From NCBI RefSeq assembly GCF_019175385.1, contig NC_083339.1:26441637-26505636 (forward strand): a stretch of DNA of 64,000 nt. Direction: 5' to 3'. This DNA is from Lycium barbarum (taxonomy: Eukaryota; Streptophyta; Magnoliopsida; Solanales; Solanaceae). This document shows positions 32,441 to 44,758 of this stretch, one piece after another (positions within the stretch are counted from its first letter, which is position 1; each line of letters begins with the position of its first letter). The notes beneath the pieces are model-generated. The model was not told where the DNA came from, ran no database searches, and saw only the letters and a list, made by a program, of their open reading frames with translations. A program made the translations under genes and the position numbers.

Positions 32441-35400
32441 TTACCAGTCACAACTCTATAAACTTAGCTCAAGCTTCAATTATCATATCTCCTTATTCGA
32501 ATTTCCCCCACAACTGATCCTCGAATAAACGAATTGCTTTTCCTCGAATTCTCTGAATTGATAAAATCGCAACTCTGAACGTGATAACTAGGTCCTACAA
32601 ACACCTTCCCAAACTAATGCAATCCTTCTAAACATGGCCGCAAACCATAGCCCATTCTGAACCGGTAAGATGTTCTTGTTTCGATAACCTTTCCTTCACA
32701 CTTGCTAAAGCTATTTTTTGCACCGCGATTTCTTAGAAACATATGAACACACACACCACAAACCTGAAACCATGACTTACTCTCGCCAGAAAGAATCCTT
32801 GATTCACCTGAGTTCTCTATGCAATTCCATCAAAACTAATCTTACTGGCAGCCAACTAGGCTAGTTCCAAGTCTTCTTAAACCTTCAAATCATAATACAG
32901 GAACAATACCACTGAATATCTCGCCCAGCAAAGTTTGTCAGAACCCAACTGATCACTATAAAGACCTCTCGCACAGCAGTTCCTCCTCAAATCTATACTA
33001 AGCTCATTGTAAATCATTATTCTTTCCAAGTAATTGTTCTCAGAAAATATCATCAAATCCACTAGAAAACCCTGACAAAGCTCAGTAAATCTGTCATACC
33101 TCAAACCTCAGCCGCAACGCATTGAATCCTTAAATATCTTCCTGGAAATATAACCATAGACCATTAAGCTTAACTCGAACAATGCTGACCCTGAATGAAT
33201 GCACAACTCTCGAATTTCACCAATAGTCACCCAAACTGAATCCAAATTTTTTAAACCAATAATAATCCTACCACACATATATGGCGGCCAATTCTAATCT
33301 TTTACGCACGCATAAAAATTCCTATTTGTCACCCTCAACACCACAGGTTGAGTCCTACCTAAATTATCAACTTAACACTGAAGAGTTATACCTTACGATT
33401 CCAATCTTCATGTTTCTCAACCTTTACCCGACACGCAAATTCGGTACAACCCCTAACTTTTCAGCGCAAAACCTGAAGCTTCATATAATAATTATTTAAC
33501 CATCGAACCTTTCATTGTATCACCTCAATATGCCCATAAAATTTTCGAAAGTATCCAATCGTACAACTGCTGCTCTAAATCTCACGTAATTACTCCCAAG
33601 TCCTTAATATCCAATCTGCTTACCTAAGCTATCCAATCAATATTATTTGCAATATAATACACTACCACGAATATGGTCGCATCTCAAACATATTACTCTG
33701 GCCTTCACATATAGGGAATTCCACAATTCCTTTCCCTTAAACCACACTAACTCATCCACTGAAGAGTGTTATGAAATTCTTCAACTGTGAACCAGACAAG
33801 CCACTTCCATAAGCCTTAACATGTTGGTTACCTAAAACTTGTTTCCCACTAATCACTGATCACAAAGCCTCACGAGACCTCGTCATATCGCTTGGTCAAT
33901 TTCCGTAGACTTTTTTTTAAGCTACTCAACAATCACACCCCACCTGGAATATGCAAGAAAATGACACCACAATCCATACCGACCCAAGAAATCCCCAAAA
34001 TGTACCATTTTCTTATCGATTCACAATCGACTATACCTTTTCTTGACTCTTCAATTCCTCAATTTCTATCAGTTCACATACACTGATATCGTCTGACCAT
34101 TACTCAAACTCACTTAGTAGTCTATCACATAACCATAAGTCTCGCACACTAGCTGAATCACACCTAGAGATAATAGTAGGCCAAACACTCTATTCACTAT
34201 AGTTTTCCCTTAACTCACACAACTCTAAACTGAAAACTCTCTAAATCCAGTGTATCGTATAATCCCAAGTCTGGCGTATCACATCGCCAGTCTTACTAAT
34301 ATCTCATATATCTCACTGAAGTGTCTTTGCCCGAATTGCCTTACTCAATTTTTGAAATGTTATCCCGAACTTAACTCAGTTAACTCATCATTGATCTACC
34401 GTTTCAAGTATCCATGTTTACTAATCCCTTACTAAAATCCTTAATGTTATTAGTCCTTGAAGAATCACCTCTTACCTTAATTATCAAATCTAGACACCTC
34501 TAACCACTCTCACGACAACCCCTTCTTACTCAATCACATAAGCCAAGTAATAACACCACTAGTAGCGAGATCTAGTCAAGTTTACACAATGAATATAGGG
34601 TTCCCAACCTTAGTCTGCCACTGACCTCTATTAGTTTATGACATAACCGAACATACCAACTCATCCATAAAGCCTCAAGCTCACTCGACACTGTATAATC
34701 GCAACCAAGCTCTCACATTACTAACTCTTGCTTTAATGATTTCCTTTCTATCCTTAACCTCGAAGACACCAATCAACCTCATTGGTCACACCCCTTTACT
34801 GTACGTCATGATATAACGCCCCTGCAATCCAAAAACGACTCAAGTACCCATATTACCACACCTCAAGTCTTACGAACCTTAATCCCCTGAACCCAATAGT
34901 AAGATGCCTCATTGTAATCCTTCATTTCTCTTATTTCATTTCAAATAACTTTTATCACTATCAACCCACAAACACTTAAATCCACTCGATCCTCTAACTA
35001 ATCATACATCTAAGCCGAACGAACTGTAAATAATATCAATACTTCTCCTTAAATCTAAGTGTAACAACCAGTAACTCTCCAAATCATTAACTCATCGCAT
35101 ACGCCCATAATTGAAGTCATTTCTATCTATCGATTACTAACTCCTCAGAAGCCTACAACTCAGTCAAATTTACCGATCAATCGATGTTCCCATAACATTC
35201 GCTTAATAACAGAGTATCCCATTAACATCAACGAGCTCATAATAAGAATGACCCTTAGTACCAGTCGCAACCTTATCCTGACAACCATATCAGATACCAA
35301 TTTTTCCTTTCTTAATATCACGAAAAGCACTTATATCTAAGATATTAAGAAGTCTCACTTCGCTACATGCTTTGCACAAAAGTCTTCCTTCATGTCCTTA

Positions 35401-35860
35401 TTGTCAACTTCTTTTCTTTATTACCCGCGATCACAATACGTTTGCCAAAATGCGATGGTCATTATCGAACTTACACTTATCCTCACATACCGACGTTTAA
35501 TACTCTACCGCTGCTGAATCATTGACCTACCATTGGTACACTATGTCACGCACAGCATCATAAATCCTTGATGAAACTGATGCTTTTCCCAAACCGATCA
35601 TATCATCGAGATAACCACTATTGTTAAGACATTAATACACTTTGTCACTTCCGAGCAACCCAACACTGAAACATGGAGATCATGTAACCCTCTAAACTAT
35701 CTTTTCCATTTCTCATGAACTCCCATAATAAATAAGTCTAATCGCGACTCCACACAATCGAATCCTTAAGCCATAACTAGAGACTGAACTGGATCACGTG
35801 TCATAATCAGAATAACATATCTCGTACCGTATCACAACACGTCATAGATCGACCATTCAC
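32441..35860 (-). other. Element 4 internal non-coding filler, 3.4 kb
   Basis: There is no frame longer than about 80 residues on either strand and no gag, protease, reverse transcriptase or integrase motif. The + strand is visibly poor in G and rich in A, C and T throughout, so the element's sense strand is C-poor. It sits between a normal leader and primer site and a chromodomain remnant. It is the expected place of gag-pol in a non-autonomous derivative. I do not recognise its origin; an unrecognised nested insertion is possible. Confidence 0.55.
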
Positions 35861-36106
35861 ATAAGAATTTGAGGACGAGTTTCCACCCTCCGTGGGTGAT
35901 CAAGATAAGAAAGTTCAGATGTCAATTGGAATCAACTAGATACCAATTTGAATGAAGTCACCCGAGAGAATGAAAGAATTGGAAGTTTCCTCAATATCTT
36001 ATAGCCACTCGCAGATATATGCGGAGCTCATCATACCAATCCACAAGGTTCTACTAGACACACTCTTCTATTATAGATCGGGTAACCTAGGGCTTTGATA
36101 CCAACT
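35861..36106 (-). other. Element 4 leader and initiator tRNA-Met primer site
   Basis: GCTTTGATACCA at 36092-36103 is the reverse complement of TGGTATCAAAGC, one change from the canonical site, next to the LTR end. The leader (35900-36090) resembles that of element 2, with CGGAGCTCATCATACCAATC near 36022 and TTCTATTATAGATCGGGTAACC. PBS-like motifs lie at about 35916-35929 (degenerate) and 35938-35949. Confidence 0.8.
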
Positions 36107-38977
36107 TGTCACAATCCATTTTCACTAAGTCGTGCGGGCACCTACCTTTCCCACCTCAGTAGGCGAAACCTTATCCCAACAATCATAAAACATAAATAAA
36201 ACGGAAAAAGATAGAATAACATAAGTCTCACGATAGTAATATACAGAAATGCGGAAGTAATGAGAATCCAACCCCAGTATCTGGTCTGGTCATACAAGAG
36301 CATCTACCAAATACTACAAGTCTGAATAATACATAAGATCTCAAAAGATGTCTCGAAATGGAAATAAGACATCAACAGTAAGAAGACTCTTCGGGCAGCG
36401 TACGTCCTCATGCTCACCCTGAATAGACGCGGCAGCAACCTTGATAATTAGCCACGAGGGGTAGAATTAGATCCAACCTAGTACTGTGTATTCATAAAAG
36501 AATGCAGCAAGTGCAGGTCAGTACAAACAACAAGTACTGGTAGCTATCATAGGCCGACTACGACAAGCTAACGTATATAAAGACAATAAAGCAAAATAAA
36601 CACGTAAAACAATAAGGTACAATCCATAACCACGGCACAAGTCTTCACCTATGTTATAGCATCTAAACCCAACTGTGTCAAGTCTCAGTGTGACCAATCT
36701 GAACCAGTATATCACAATCATATCACAACAAATCATCACCCAAGTTAAAGCATCTAAACCCAATTGTACCAAGTCTCAGTATGACCAATCTGAACCAGTA
36801 TATCACAATCAAATCACAACAAGTCATCACCTATGTTAAAGCATCTAAACCCAACTGTACCAACTCTCAGTATAACCATTCGGAACCAGCATATCACAAT
36901 CATATCACAACCATATCACAGAAAACCAAGAGGTACAATGCAATGAAATAATGTATGAATGATGAATGCAATATATATGCATCGTACATATGTACTTTGA
37001 CCGATGGAATATCACATCTCGACAGCACAACCCATATAGGACCCACGAATTCCATGTACCATTCGTCTCGGCAACGACCTCAGCGACGAGTACTCTCTCC
37101 CTCCTTGCATGAGACCTCGGGCATCTAGCACTCATTCTTTCCTAATAAGAGACCTCGAGGAACGTACACTCATTTCACTCCGATAAATGACCTCATATCA
37201 CAGACTCTTATCTCTCTTTTACGCTATCCGGCAAAGACCTCGGAGGCTACACTCTCTCACTTATCATCATCAGCACTATAACAATGCAATATCAATGTAT
37301 CATGGAGATGAATATGAATACGATGCAATGTAATATCAATAATAAGGCTACACAATAAGCCACAATGGAATCACAATTCTTATCTCAATATCAATCACGT
37401 AAAGTACCGCAATATTATAGCCATGATATATCACTAATCACCAATATATATCACTAATCACCAATATCTGATGTTTCAACATGGCAACGAGCTAATAAGT
37501 AAATAGAACAAGATAAGTCAACAACGCAACGTGGTGTCTAGCCTACAAATCACACAACAAGGCCCAACCTAAGACAATGTCAACCCAACACCATACTCGA
37601 AGGTCTACATGCATTGACTGACAATATTATCTAAACATACGCGTCGCTAATCGAAGTCTCACCATAAGGTAAACCGTAACCTACCTGGAGAGCCGAACAG
37701 CAAAGTCTCCAATAGTCAAACTTTAGTCTTTCCCTTCCTTTGAGCCTTGAGAAAATGGAAGTCTAATCATATCTGAATCGTGAAACTAGAATTAATTCAA
37801 TCCTTATTTTTATTCAAGACGCAAATTCCAACCTATGGAATAGGGTTTAGGAACTAAAAAGATGAAATTAGGAATATATCAGTCTCAACATGAAATTAAT
37901 GCTCTAGGTGATCAATTTCCACCAATTATAAGCTAGAAGAACTAACAAATCACTTAAATTCGGATTCTAGGCAAAAATCCCAAATTTGGGTTTGAACCAT
38001 AACTTCCAATTCCATAAATTAGCCACTATTTAGGAAGGAATCATGCAATAATAGTTTCTAATCATCAATTCCATGCTTAATAAAGCTAACCCAATTAATA
38101 AACCAAGATTTAATGGCCTAGAATGAAGAACCAATTGAACCCTCTTTTAATCCTAAAGCTTTTAATGAAACTAGAATGATTAATGGATTCCTAGGGTTAT
38201 TAATGGAACAAGGAATGGAATGGAAGGTGAAGGAACTTACCCCAATGATTTTCTATGAAGAATAGCCTTGAATGCTCCCAACAAGCTCTAAAGTCGGAAT
38301 GGCAATAAATGAAGGACTTGGGGCTTTTAACACTCATTTAATGAATCTAACTGCCCGTCACTAGCTTCCGCGCCCCCTTCAGCGCTTCAGTGGTCCTGCC
38401 CAAATAACACAAGCAGCTACAGCGACAAGGTAACCGCTAAAACGGTACTGCCGCTGCAGTCCTGGTGCCGCCATAGCAGGCACCCGACACCCAAAATTCC
38501 CAAGTTCTCACTAATTCAATCCAAAATCCCGACTGTCCCTCGAGGCCATCTGCTCACAAACCATATAAGCAGACATACATAAAAACACGCTACAAACGCA
38601 CTCGTGGCCTCAAAATTCCAAACTGAGGTCTCATTGACCGAGTCAACCTCTGATACCTCAAAACCAATTTCCCAACCTAAGTCCCAAAATGCACTCGAGA
38701 GCATTGGGAACCAAACCAAATATACGTACAAGTTCCAAAAGACCATCCGCACCTCTCGAAATTGATGAATTCTCGAAAAAGGTCTGTTTACCTAAAACTC
38801 AACTTTGAGACAACCCTTTTTCGCTTAAAGCCCAAATTTTTCACAAAGTCACCCAAATCATATACAAAGACCTCAGGCAGCATGTCAATGATCCCCTCGA
38901 GTCAAATGTGAGCTAAACAAGCTCAGGGAAGGGTCAAAAGTGTCGAAAAGGCTATAACGACCAAACGGGTCATTACA
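36107..38977 (-). mobile_element. Element 4 5' LTR
   Basis: A full 2,871 bp family B LTR in reverse, from TGTCACAATCC to GGGTCATTACA. It carries a 91 bp tandem repeat (36660-36910), a region of repeated GACCTCGG/ACTCTC units (37075-37260), and a palindromic GC block at about 38350-38490. Its right end is flanked by AATTC, the target duplication. Confidence 0.88.
36660..36910. repeat. 91 bp tandem repeat, about three units
   Basis: CATCTAAACCCAA begins at 36660, 36751 and 36842. Each unit continues with AGTCTCAGTATGACCAATC or a variant and ATATCACAATCA. Two units of the same repeat are present at 18735-18853, where element 2 inserted into the second. Confidence 0.88.
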
Positions 38978-40325
38978 AATTCTTTTGAAACTAATCATTT
39001 AATCTTTGGGGTAACTAGTTGCTATGTTTGAATTTCTCTTTTACTTAAGATTATGATTATGGAAAATATAGGTTTTTCTTATAACTTGGGGTTTTGGTGG
39101 AAAAGGGAAATTGATGCTAATTTGAGACTAGTTTGTGATAGAAATAGGCATTTGGACTCCCTAGACTTTGGGTAGCTTAATTTTTATATGAATTTCCTAT
39201 TTTACCCTTTTGCGCCAAGGATTCCCTTTCTAAGGGTCGTTTGGATTTTGATTGGTCCTCGTAATCTAATGTAGAATAATAATTTGTTAGACTTTGATGG
39301 GTCGGAAGCTCTTCGAAAGGGAAAAGCTCTGGTGGGCTAGTTCGTGGCACCTATTTAGCTTCGAGGTAGGTTACGGTTTACTTATGACTATGCTTCGATT
39401 AGCAAATCGTTTAGGTATAGTAGTGATTGACGGGGAAAGCATGATAGGCCTTCGGGCATAGTATGGAGTTATGTTCTGACTAGGTTGGAATTATTAGCTG
39501 TTATGTGGGCTTGTTGCCATACTTGTGTTTTTCTTGTAATTGACATGGACTTGTCGCCATATTTTTTATTTCCATGTATTGATGTGACTCTCTCTGTATC
39601 TTGATATCTCACTTATCTTATGAAATGTGGAAGGATTGATACTGATAAATCTGACTATGATTGACATTCATGGTAATTATTATGTCTTCTATGATTGTGA
39701 AATTGATGAGGTTGAGTTATGCATGGCATACATTCCATATTTCATGTGTTACTGATTGGATATGATTTCCCTTGAAATGATGATAAGTGAGAGAGTGGAG
39801 CCTCCGAGGTCTTTGCCAGAGAGTGTAAAAGAGAGAGATAGTGCCCATGATCCGAGGTTACATACCGGAGCAGGAGAGAATGCTCGTGATCTGAGGTACT
39901 TATCAGAGCGAGCATGGTACATGATCTTTGCTAGTCCCCCATGGGTTATGACATTGCCCTTATCATGTGTGTACGGTATGGAGATGAGGCCTGGGGGGCA
40001 TTGCATTGCATAGCATATTATTACATTCATTCAACATCATCGCATGGCACATTATTTATTGATCCATGGTTGTTGATATACTGAGTTGTTGTTATTGTGA
40101 GAGCTTAATTAGTAGTAGCTCTTGTACTAATTCCAGACTAAATTTTTGGGTATTTATGTTTTAGTACTTCCGCAGCGTTTAGTTATATATATTTAGACGG
40201 TTAGCATATTATCTTCTAATTTTTGCTTGATGAATGTTAATTAAAATGAGTTATTTTAGGGGAAGGGTTCGCCCTCCGGGGGGTTAGTGTGGGTGCCCTC
40301 ATGAACCACAAGTTGGGACATGACA
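38978..40325 (+). mobile_element. Shared family B LTR, piece 3 of 3
   Basis: It begins with the target copy AATTC and continues the LTR left at 18169. Landmarks are CTATTTTACCC near 39210, the GAGAGAG/GATCCGAGG repeats at 39790-39920 and the terminus GGGACATGACA. A primer site follows directly. The three pieces sum to about 2.3 kb, in line with the 2.7-2.9 kb of intact family B LTRs. Confidence 0.75.
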
Positions 40326-40538
40326 AGTTGGTATCAGAGCCCTATGTTACCACAAGTACAAGAGCAATTTCTCTTAGAGTCTTGCGGATCGGTATGATAA
40401 GCTTCGTGTTTATCTGCGAGAGCCTATAGGACATTTAGGAAACTTCCATTCTTTCATTCCTTTGGTGCTACTTTATTCAATACGGTATCTAGACAATTCA
40501 AATTAGAATCTGACTTCTATTCATATTCTCTCGCGGAT
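40326..40538 (+). other. Element 3 primer site and leader
   Basis: TGGTATCAGAGC at 40329-40340 matches initiator tRNA-Met. The leader has the family features TCTTGCGGATCGGTATGAT, GAGAGCCTATAGGACATTTAGG and two degenerate PBS-like motifs (TACGGTATCTAG near 40481, AAATTAGAATCTGA near 40500) before the gag ATG. Confidence 0.85.
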
Positions 40539-41207
40539 GTTGAGGACACGCGTTACAGTTGCCAGAGATGATGTACCCGCACCCGCTGTTGGGGATGGGG
40601 CATAAGTTCATGCCCGAGCCAGAGTCCATGGTAGAGGTAGAGGTCATGGGGCAGCAACGACCCGAGGTAGAGCACCCGCGGTTGGTCGAGCCCGTGCCAG
40701 ATCAGCGTTTCCTAAGCTCGAGGTAGATCACGAGGGTGAGTTTATGGAGGAGGAGCAGTCAGGACCAGCCCAGGCTCAGCCACAGGTTATCATTGTGACT
40801 CAAGTACTCCAGGATGTCATGGTTTGCATCTTAAGCCTTCTTAAGGTCTTGCGTCAGTCAGGTACCCTTCCAGCTACTCCGAACGGTTCCCAAACATGAG
40901 TTGCGGGTAAGACTCCAGATCAGTTCCGTACTCCCGGGGCACAGCCCGCTGCTGTTGTGGCTCCTGGTATTGATGAGGTTCCACTGCCTGCCTTAGCTCA
41001 TAGGCCTAATATTGGCCTGACTATTACCCATGAGGAGCAGGATCTATTTGTGAGGTTTACCAAGATGAAGCCGCAAGAGTTTTATGGTACCCCCGGAGAG
41101 GACGCATATGAGCTTATTGTGGATAGTCTTGAGAGGTTGTATAAGTTGGGAGAGGTTGAGTAGCACGGGGTCGATTATGTTTCCTTCCAGTTGTGTGGGG
41201 ATGAAAA

Positions 41208-44200
41208 TGTTATACCCCGCATTTTTGTGCGTTTGGAGAATTCAAGGCAATTGCGGGAAGATAACAAGCAAGACTATAATTTTATTTATAGTTGGCATAT
41301 GAGTTGCTTATGAAGAATTTAGAAGTGGGAATATTAAGAAAGGCTAGGGGCGAGAAGGGAAATGTGCAATATGACTCGTGGAACTATGGAGGAAGACGAA
41401 GGGTAAAATGGTAATTTCACAAGTGTTCAAGAAGAATTCTTGGAAAAATTCCAAGCTGGTCGTGTGGCATGTGTGGCATATGCCCACATTTTTATTAATT
41501 AGTGGGGGCTAATTACAAACTATAAGGAAATGTGGACTAAATCTTACAAAGGAAGACATTTAGTCTTCTTTAATTATTTTAAGAAAATCCAAGAAAATGG
41601 AAGGATTTCCTAGAAAAGGAAAGAGAGGGATCATGTGACCATACTTTCATTTTGGGGGACCTATCTATAAATAATGAAAATTGGTGGAAGACTTGTGGAT
41701 ATATATGTAGGAAGTCATCTTAATCCATCAAATTTTCTAGAGAATTCAAGAAGATAAAAACAAGAGAAAGTTGAGCAAAATTTAAGAGGCCATTCGGCCA
41801 AGAGCAAGATTGCCAAGAAAAATTGGTAAACATTCCTTCAAAAATTATTTCCAACTAATTAAAGGGTCCTCACCAAGTTGGAGTGGTTATTAGAGCAAGA
41901 ACAACACAAATACTTAAAAGTTGGAAGTTGTAGTCAAGTGAAGAAACAAGGAAAGAGGTAAGGTTTAATCCTCTCTTTATGTTTTATGGATGTTTATGCA
42001 TGTTGTAGTGTATAAAAATGAATGAAATTTGTGAAGAATAGGGAAGTAGGGGTGGAGGCCGTGAGGTATAATATGTGTGTGTGTTGTGTGTTGTGTTGTG
42101 TTATGTTGTGTGTTGGTTATTGTTGTAAAGTATAGAAAATATGGAAATTCATGAAAATATGTATATGGGGTGTGTTGGCCGAATGGTGTGGGTTATGGAA
42201 AGGTGTGGTAATTAATTTTACTTAGCATTGTAATTGTTGTTATGGTAAGTTCCATGATGTAAAATAAGGATTCAATGGTTAAGGAGTGAAATTGCGTTGT
42301 TGTGGATACTATGTTGAAAAATGAAGGTTGGATGACTTTAGTAAAATGGTAGTAGTTGGAGACTTGTTTTAGAAGTTTATGTAAAAATTTAATATAATGT
42401 CTTGCATGCATGGAAGATAATATTGATAGTATGGTGTTGTCGGCGCATGAATTATAATGTTGTTAATGTTCCTATGAGATTTGGAAGGTTTTGAAGGAAG
42501 TAGTATATCGATTGAGTTGTTATAATGTAATTTGGAATGAATATGGAAATTGTTAGTATGGTCGTTGATATTGTGTTGTTAGTTTGGCCGGGTTGAATTC
42601 CCGGATGGTTGTTGATTGAAATTGGCCAAGTTGAACTTGGTGGGAAGGAGTATTTACAGAGGAAATGCTGCCGAAATTTCGGTAGCCAAGTGTTTCCTTA
42701 AGATTCTAACTCTAAGTATCCTAATAAGAGTTTTGGTAAACATGACCAATTTGCAGATTTTGACGAGATTGCATCGTGAATTTGGAATAGCAAAAGGAGC
42801 GGAAAGAGGTATGTAAGGATTCAGCCTTCTTTCTATGGCATGTCTTAGTTGTAATAAGTTGGGTACGAGCCTCGGGGACAACCCGGTTCCCCGGAATCCG
42901 CACCTAAAGTTTTCTACCTTTTGTTCAATAGAATTGAACTAGAAAGTGTGCCAATTGTTGGAAAAACCTCCTACACCCTTAGAACTTGTATAAATGGGAC
43001 CCGATTACCCCTAGACCCTCACAAGTAACGCTATGACACGTAACATACGTAAATCGTATACGCTACCTCATCCGGCCCGAGGTGGGCCCGTTACTCTCGG
43101 ATTTTCCTATAGTCGTGGTTGACTTACTTGAAGTAAATCCAAAGGGGACTTTTGATCCCAATCTCATTACCGAATGATAAGTACTATGACTACTCTAACG
43201 GGAATGTTTCTACGAGGATAATGATAATGGCAATGTTAGACAAGAGAATGTACCTTTGATAAGTACGACCGGAACGACTCTATGACTAGGATGACTAAGC
43301 TAAGTATCTTATGTAAATATGAAAGTGATACACTAATTTTTGAATCGTATTTATAGTTCCTAGCTATATCTTTATTTTCTCTAGCTCCAAAGCCTATGAC
43401 GGTCATCTATGATGCCCACGATTTCATTCTACGGTTACTGTAATACTATTCTCCGTTGATAGTCTCGCCTTAAAATACTTGTTCCTTCAAGGTGAGACAA
43501 AGCTATAACTAGCATTCCATAACGTAATCGGAGGTCACCGACCTTACGTCACTCCGATGGATACCTGATTTTCCTTGGCTCTTGTGTGCTTATATGATAT
43601 ATGTATATAAAACAGGTATATGTGTATGGATATGTATATATAAATAAGATAAGTAATTGTATATGAGACGTGTATATGTATAAAAGATAAACAAATGTAT
43701 ATGTATATGTGTATGGGGAAAGGGGAAGGGCCACTGTTATATCACCACCTGATTCAGCTGGATTCCATCCTGGACGCGGGATGCCCGGACGCGGGATATG
43801 GGAGAGCCGTACGCGGCGTCTGTATATATATATATATATATAATGTATGATACCTATATATGATGTAATGTGTTGGGACACCGTTGGGGAGGGGGCTTGG
43901 GAGAGCCGATGTATTCGGCGTCTGTAAATGTGAATAAAAGATACTGTTTACTGAATTGTACTGTTTTCTGTTTACGAGAATAAGGGACACCGTGGGGGTG
44001 GAGCCGATTGTATTCGGCGTCTGTAAATGTGAGCAAAGGGTACCGTTACTGAAATGTACTGTTTTCTGTACACGGGAATAAGTAATATATAAATGTTAAT
44101 TCCTATGCTTATGAAAAGAAACGTTTCAAAGACGAAAGGACAAGCCTACATGACAGCCGGCCTAAAAAGGGGTCTTCATATGCACAAGTTACTCTCTCGC

Positions 44201-44758
44201 CTCGTTATATGCCCTGTGATTCCATGATATTATTAATCGTACTCTATGTTACCGCTTGTATCATTTTCTATGCCTTACATACTCGGTACACTATTCGTAC
44301 TGACGTCCCTTCTTGTGGACGCTGCGTTTCATGCCGCGCAGGTCAGCAGACAGGTGGACTTGATCCTTAGGAGCTCTACCAGCGGTACTCTACAGCGCTC
44401 CAGTTGTCCCGGAGCCTCACTTCAGTGGTACTATTTTGTGTATGTATTCTCGGGCACGACAGTACTCGGCCCTTTCTATGTATAAATGTACTATGTCTAG
44501 AGGCTCGTAGGCAGATATGTACAGTCAGTCAGGTACAGGTATATGTATGGTGTCTCGGCATGATTGTTGTGTAAAGTAATAACGAAGTTTACTAGTTCAT
44601 GTTCAGAATGACGCTGCTAATGTTAATGTTCAAAAAAAAAAAAAAAAAAAGGTGTCTCTGTTTACTCGGCTTGCTAAGAGGTAAAGGTAATATGATAGAC
44701 AAGGGGTGCTCGGTACAAGTATCGGGTACTCGTCACGGCCCCTAGTCGGGTCGTGACA
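41208..44758 (+). mobile_element. Family A solo LTR inside element 3 gag
   Basis: The 3,551 bp run from TGTTATACCCCGC to TCGGGTCGTGACA, with perfect GAAAA duplications at 41203-41207 and 44759-44763. The gag frame joins across it. Landmarks: CTATAAATA near 41665, GCTGCCGAAATTTCGGTAG near 42667, a 109 bp tandem pair from 43875, ACATACTCGGTACACTATTC near 44277 with TGACGTCC, and GGACGCTGCGT near 44317. A 19 A run at 44632-44650 lies near the end. Confidence 0.93.
43875..44085. repeat. About 109 bp tandem pair in family A LTR
   Basis: GGGACACCG starts at 43875 and 43984. Each unit continues with GGAGCCGAT or a variant, ATTCGGCGTCTGTAAATGTG and TGTACTGTTTTCTGT. A shorter related unit with GGCGTCTGTATATA precedes them at about 43800-43845. 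It occupies the place of the minisatellite at 1343-1645. Confidence 0.85.

Larger units (their letters stand above)
18170..38977 (-). mobile_element. Element 4: minus-strand family B LTR element, host of element 2
   Basis: The left end TGTCACGACAC and right end GGGTCATTACA are the two termini of a family B LTR read backwards, flanked by AATCC and AATTC. Read on the minus strand the order is: 5' LTR (38977-36107), primer site, leader, about 3.4 kb of non-coding sequence, chromodomain remnant (32440-31956), then a 3' LTR of which only 31955-31755 and 18853-18170 remain. Element 2 is inserted in that 3' LTR, and the region between the two surviving pieces is largely deleted. Gag, protease, reverse transcriptase and most of integrase are absent, so it is non-autonomous. 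Confidence 0.75.

Noticed and set aside
36905..37135. 76-residue minus-strand frame in element 4's LTR
   Set aside because: No domain, and it lies in LTR sequence shared with other copies.
44632..44650. 19 A run as the tail of a retroposed gene
   Set aside because: It lies inside a family A LTR near its 3' end, with no gene body and no separate target duplication.
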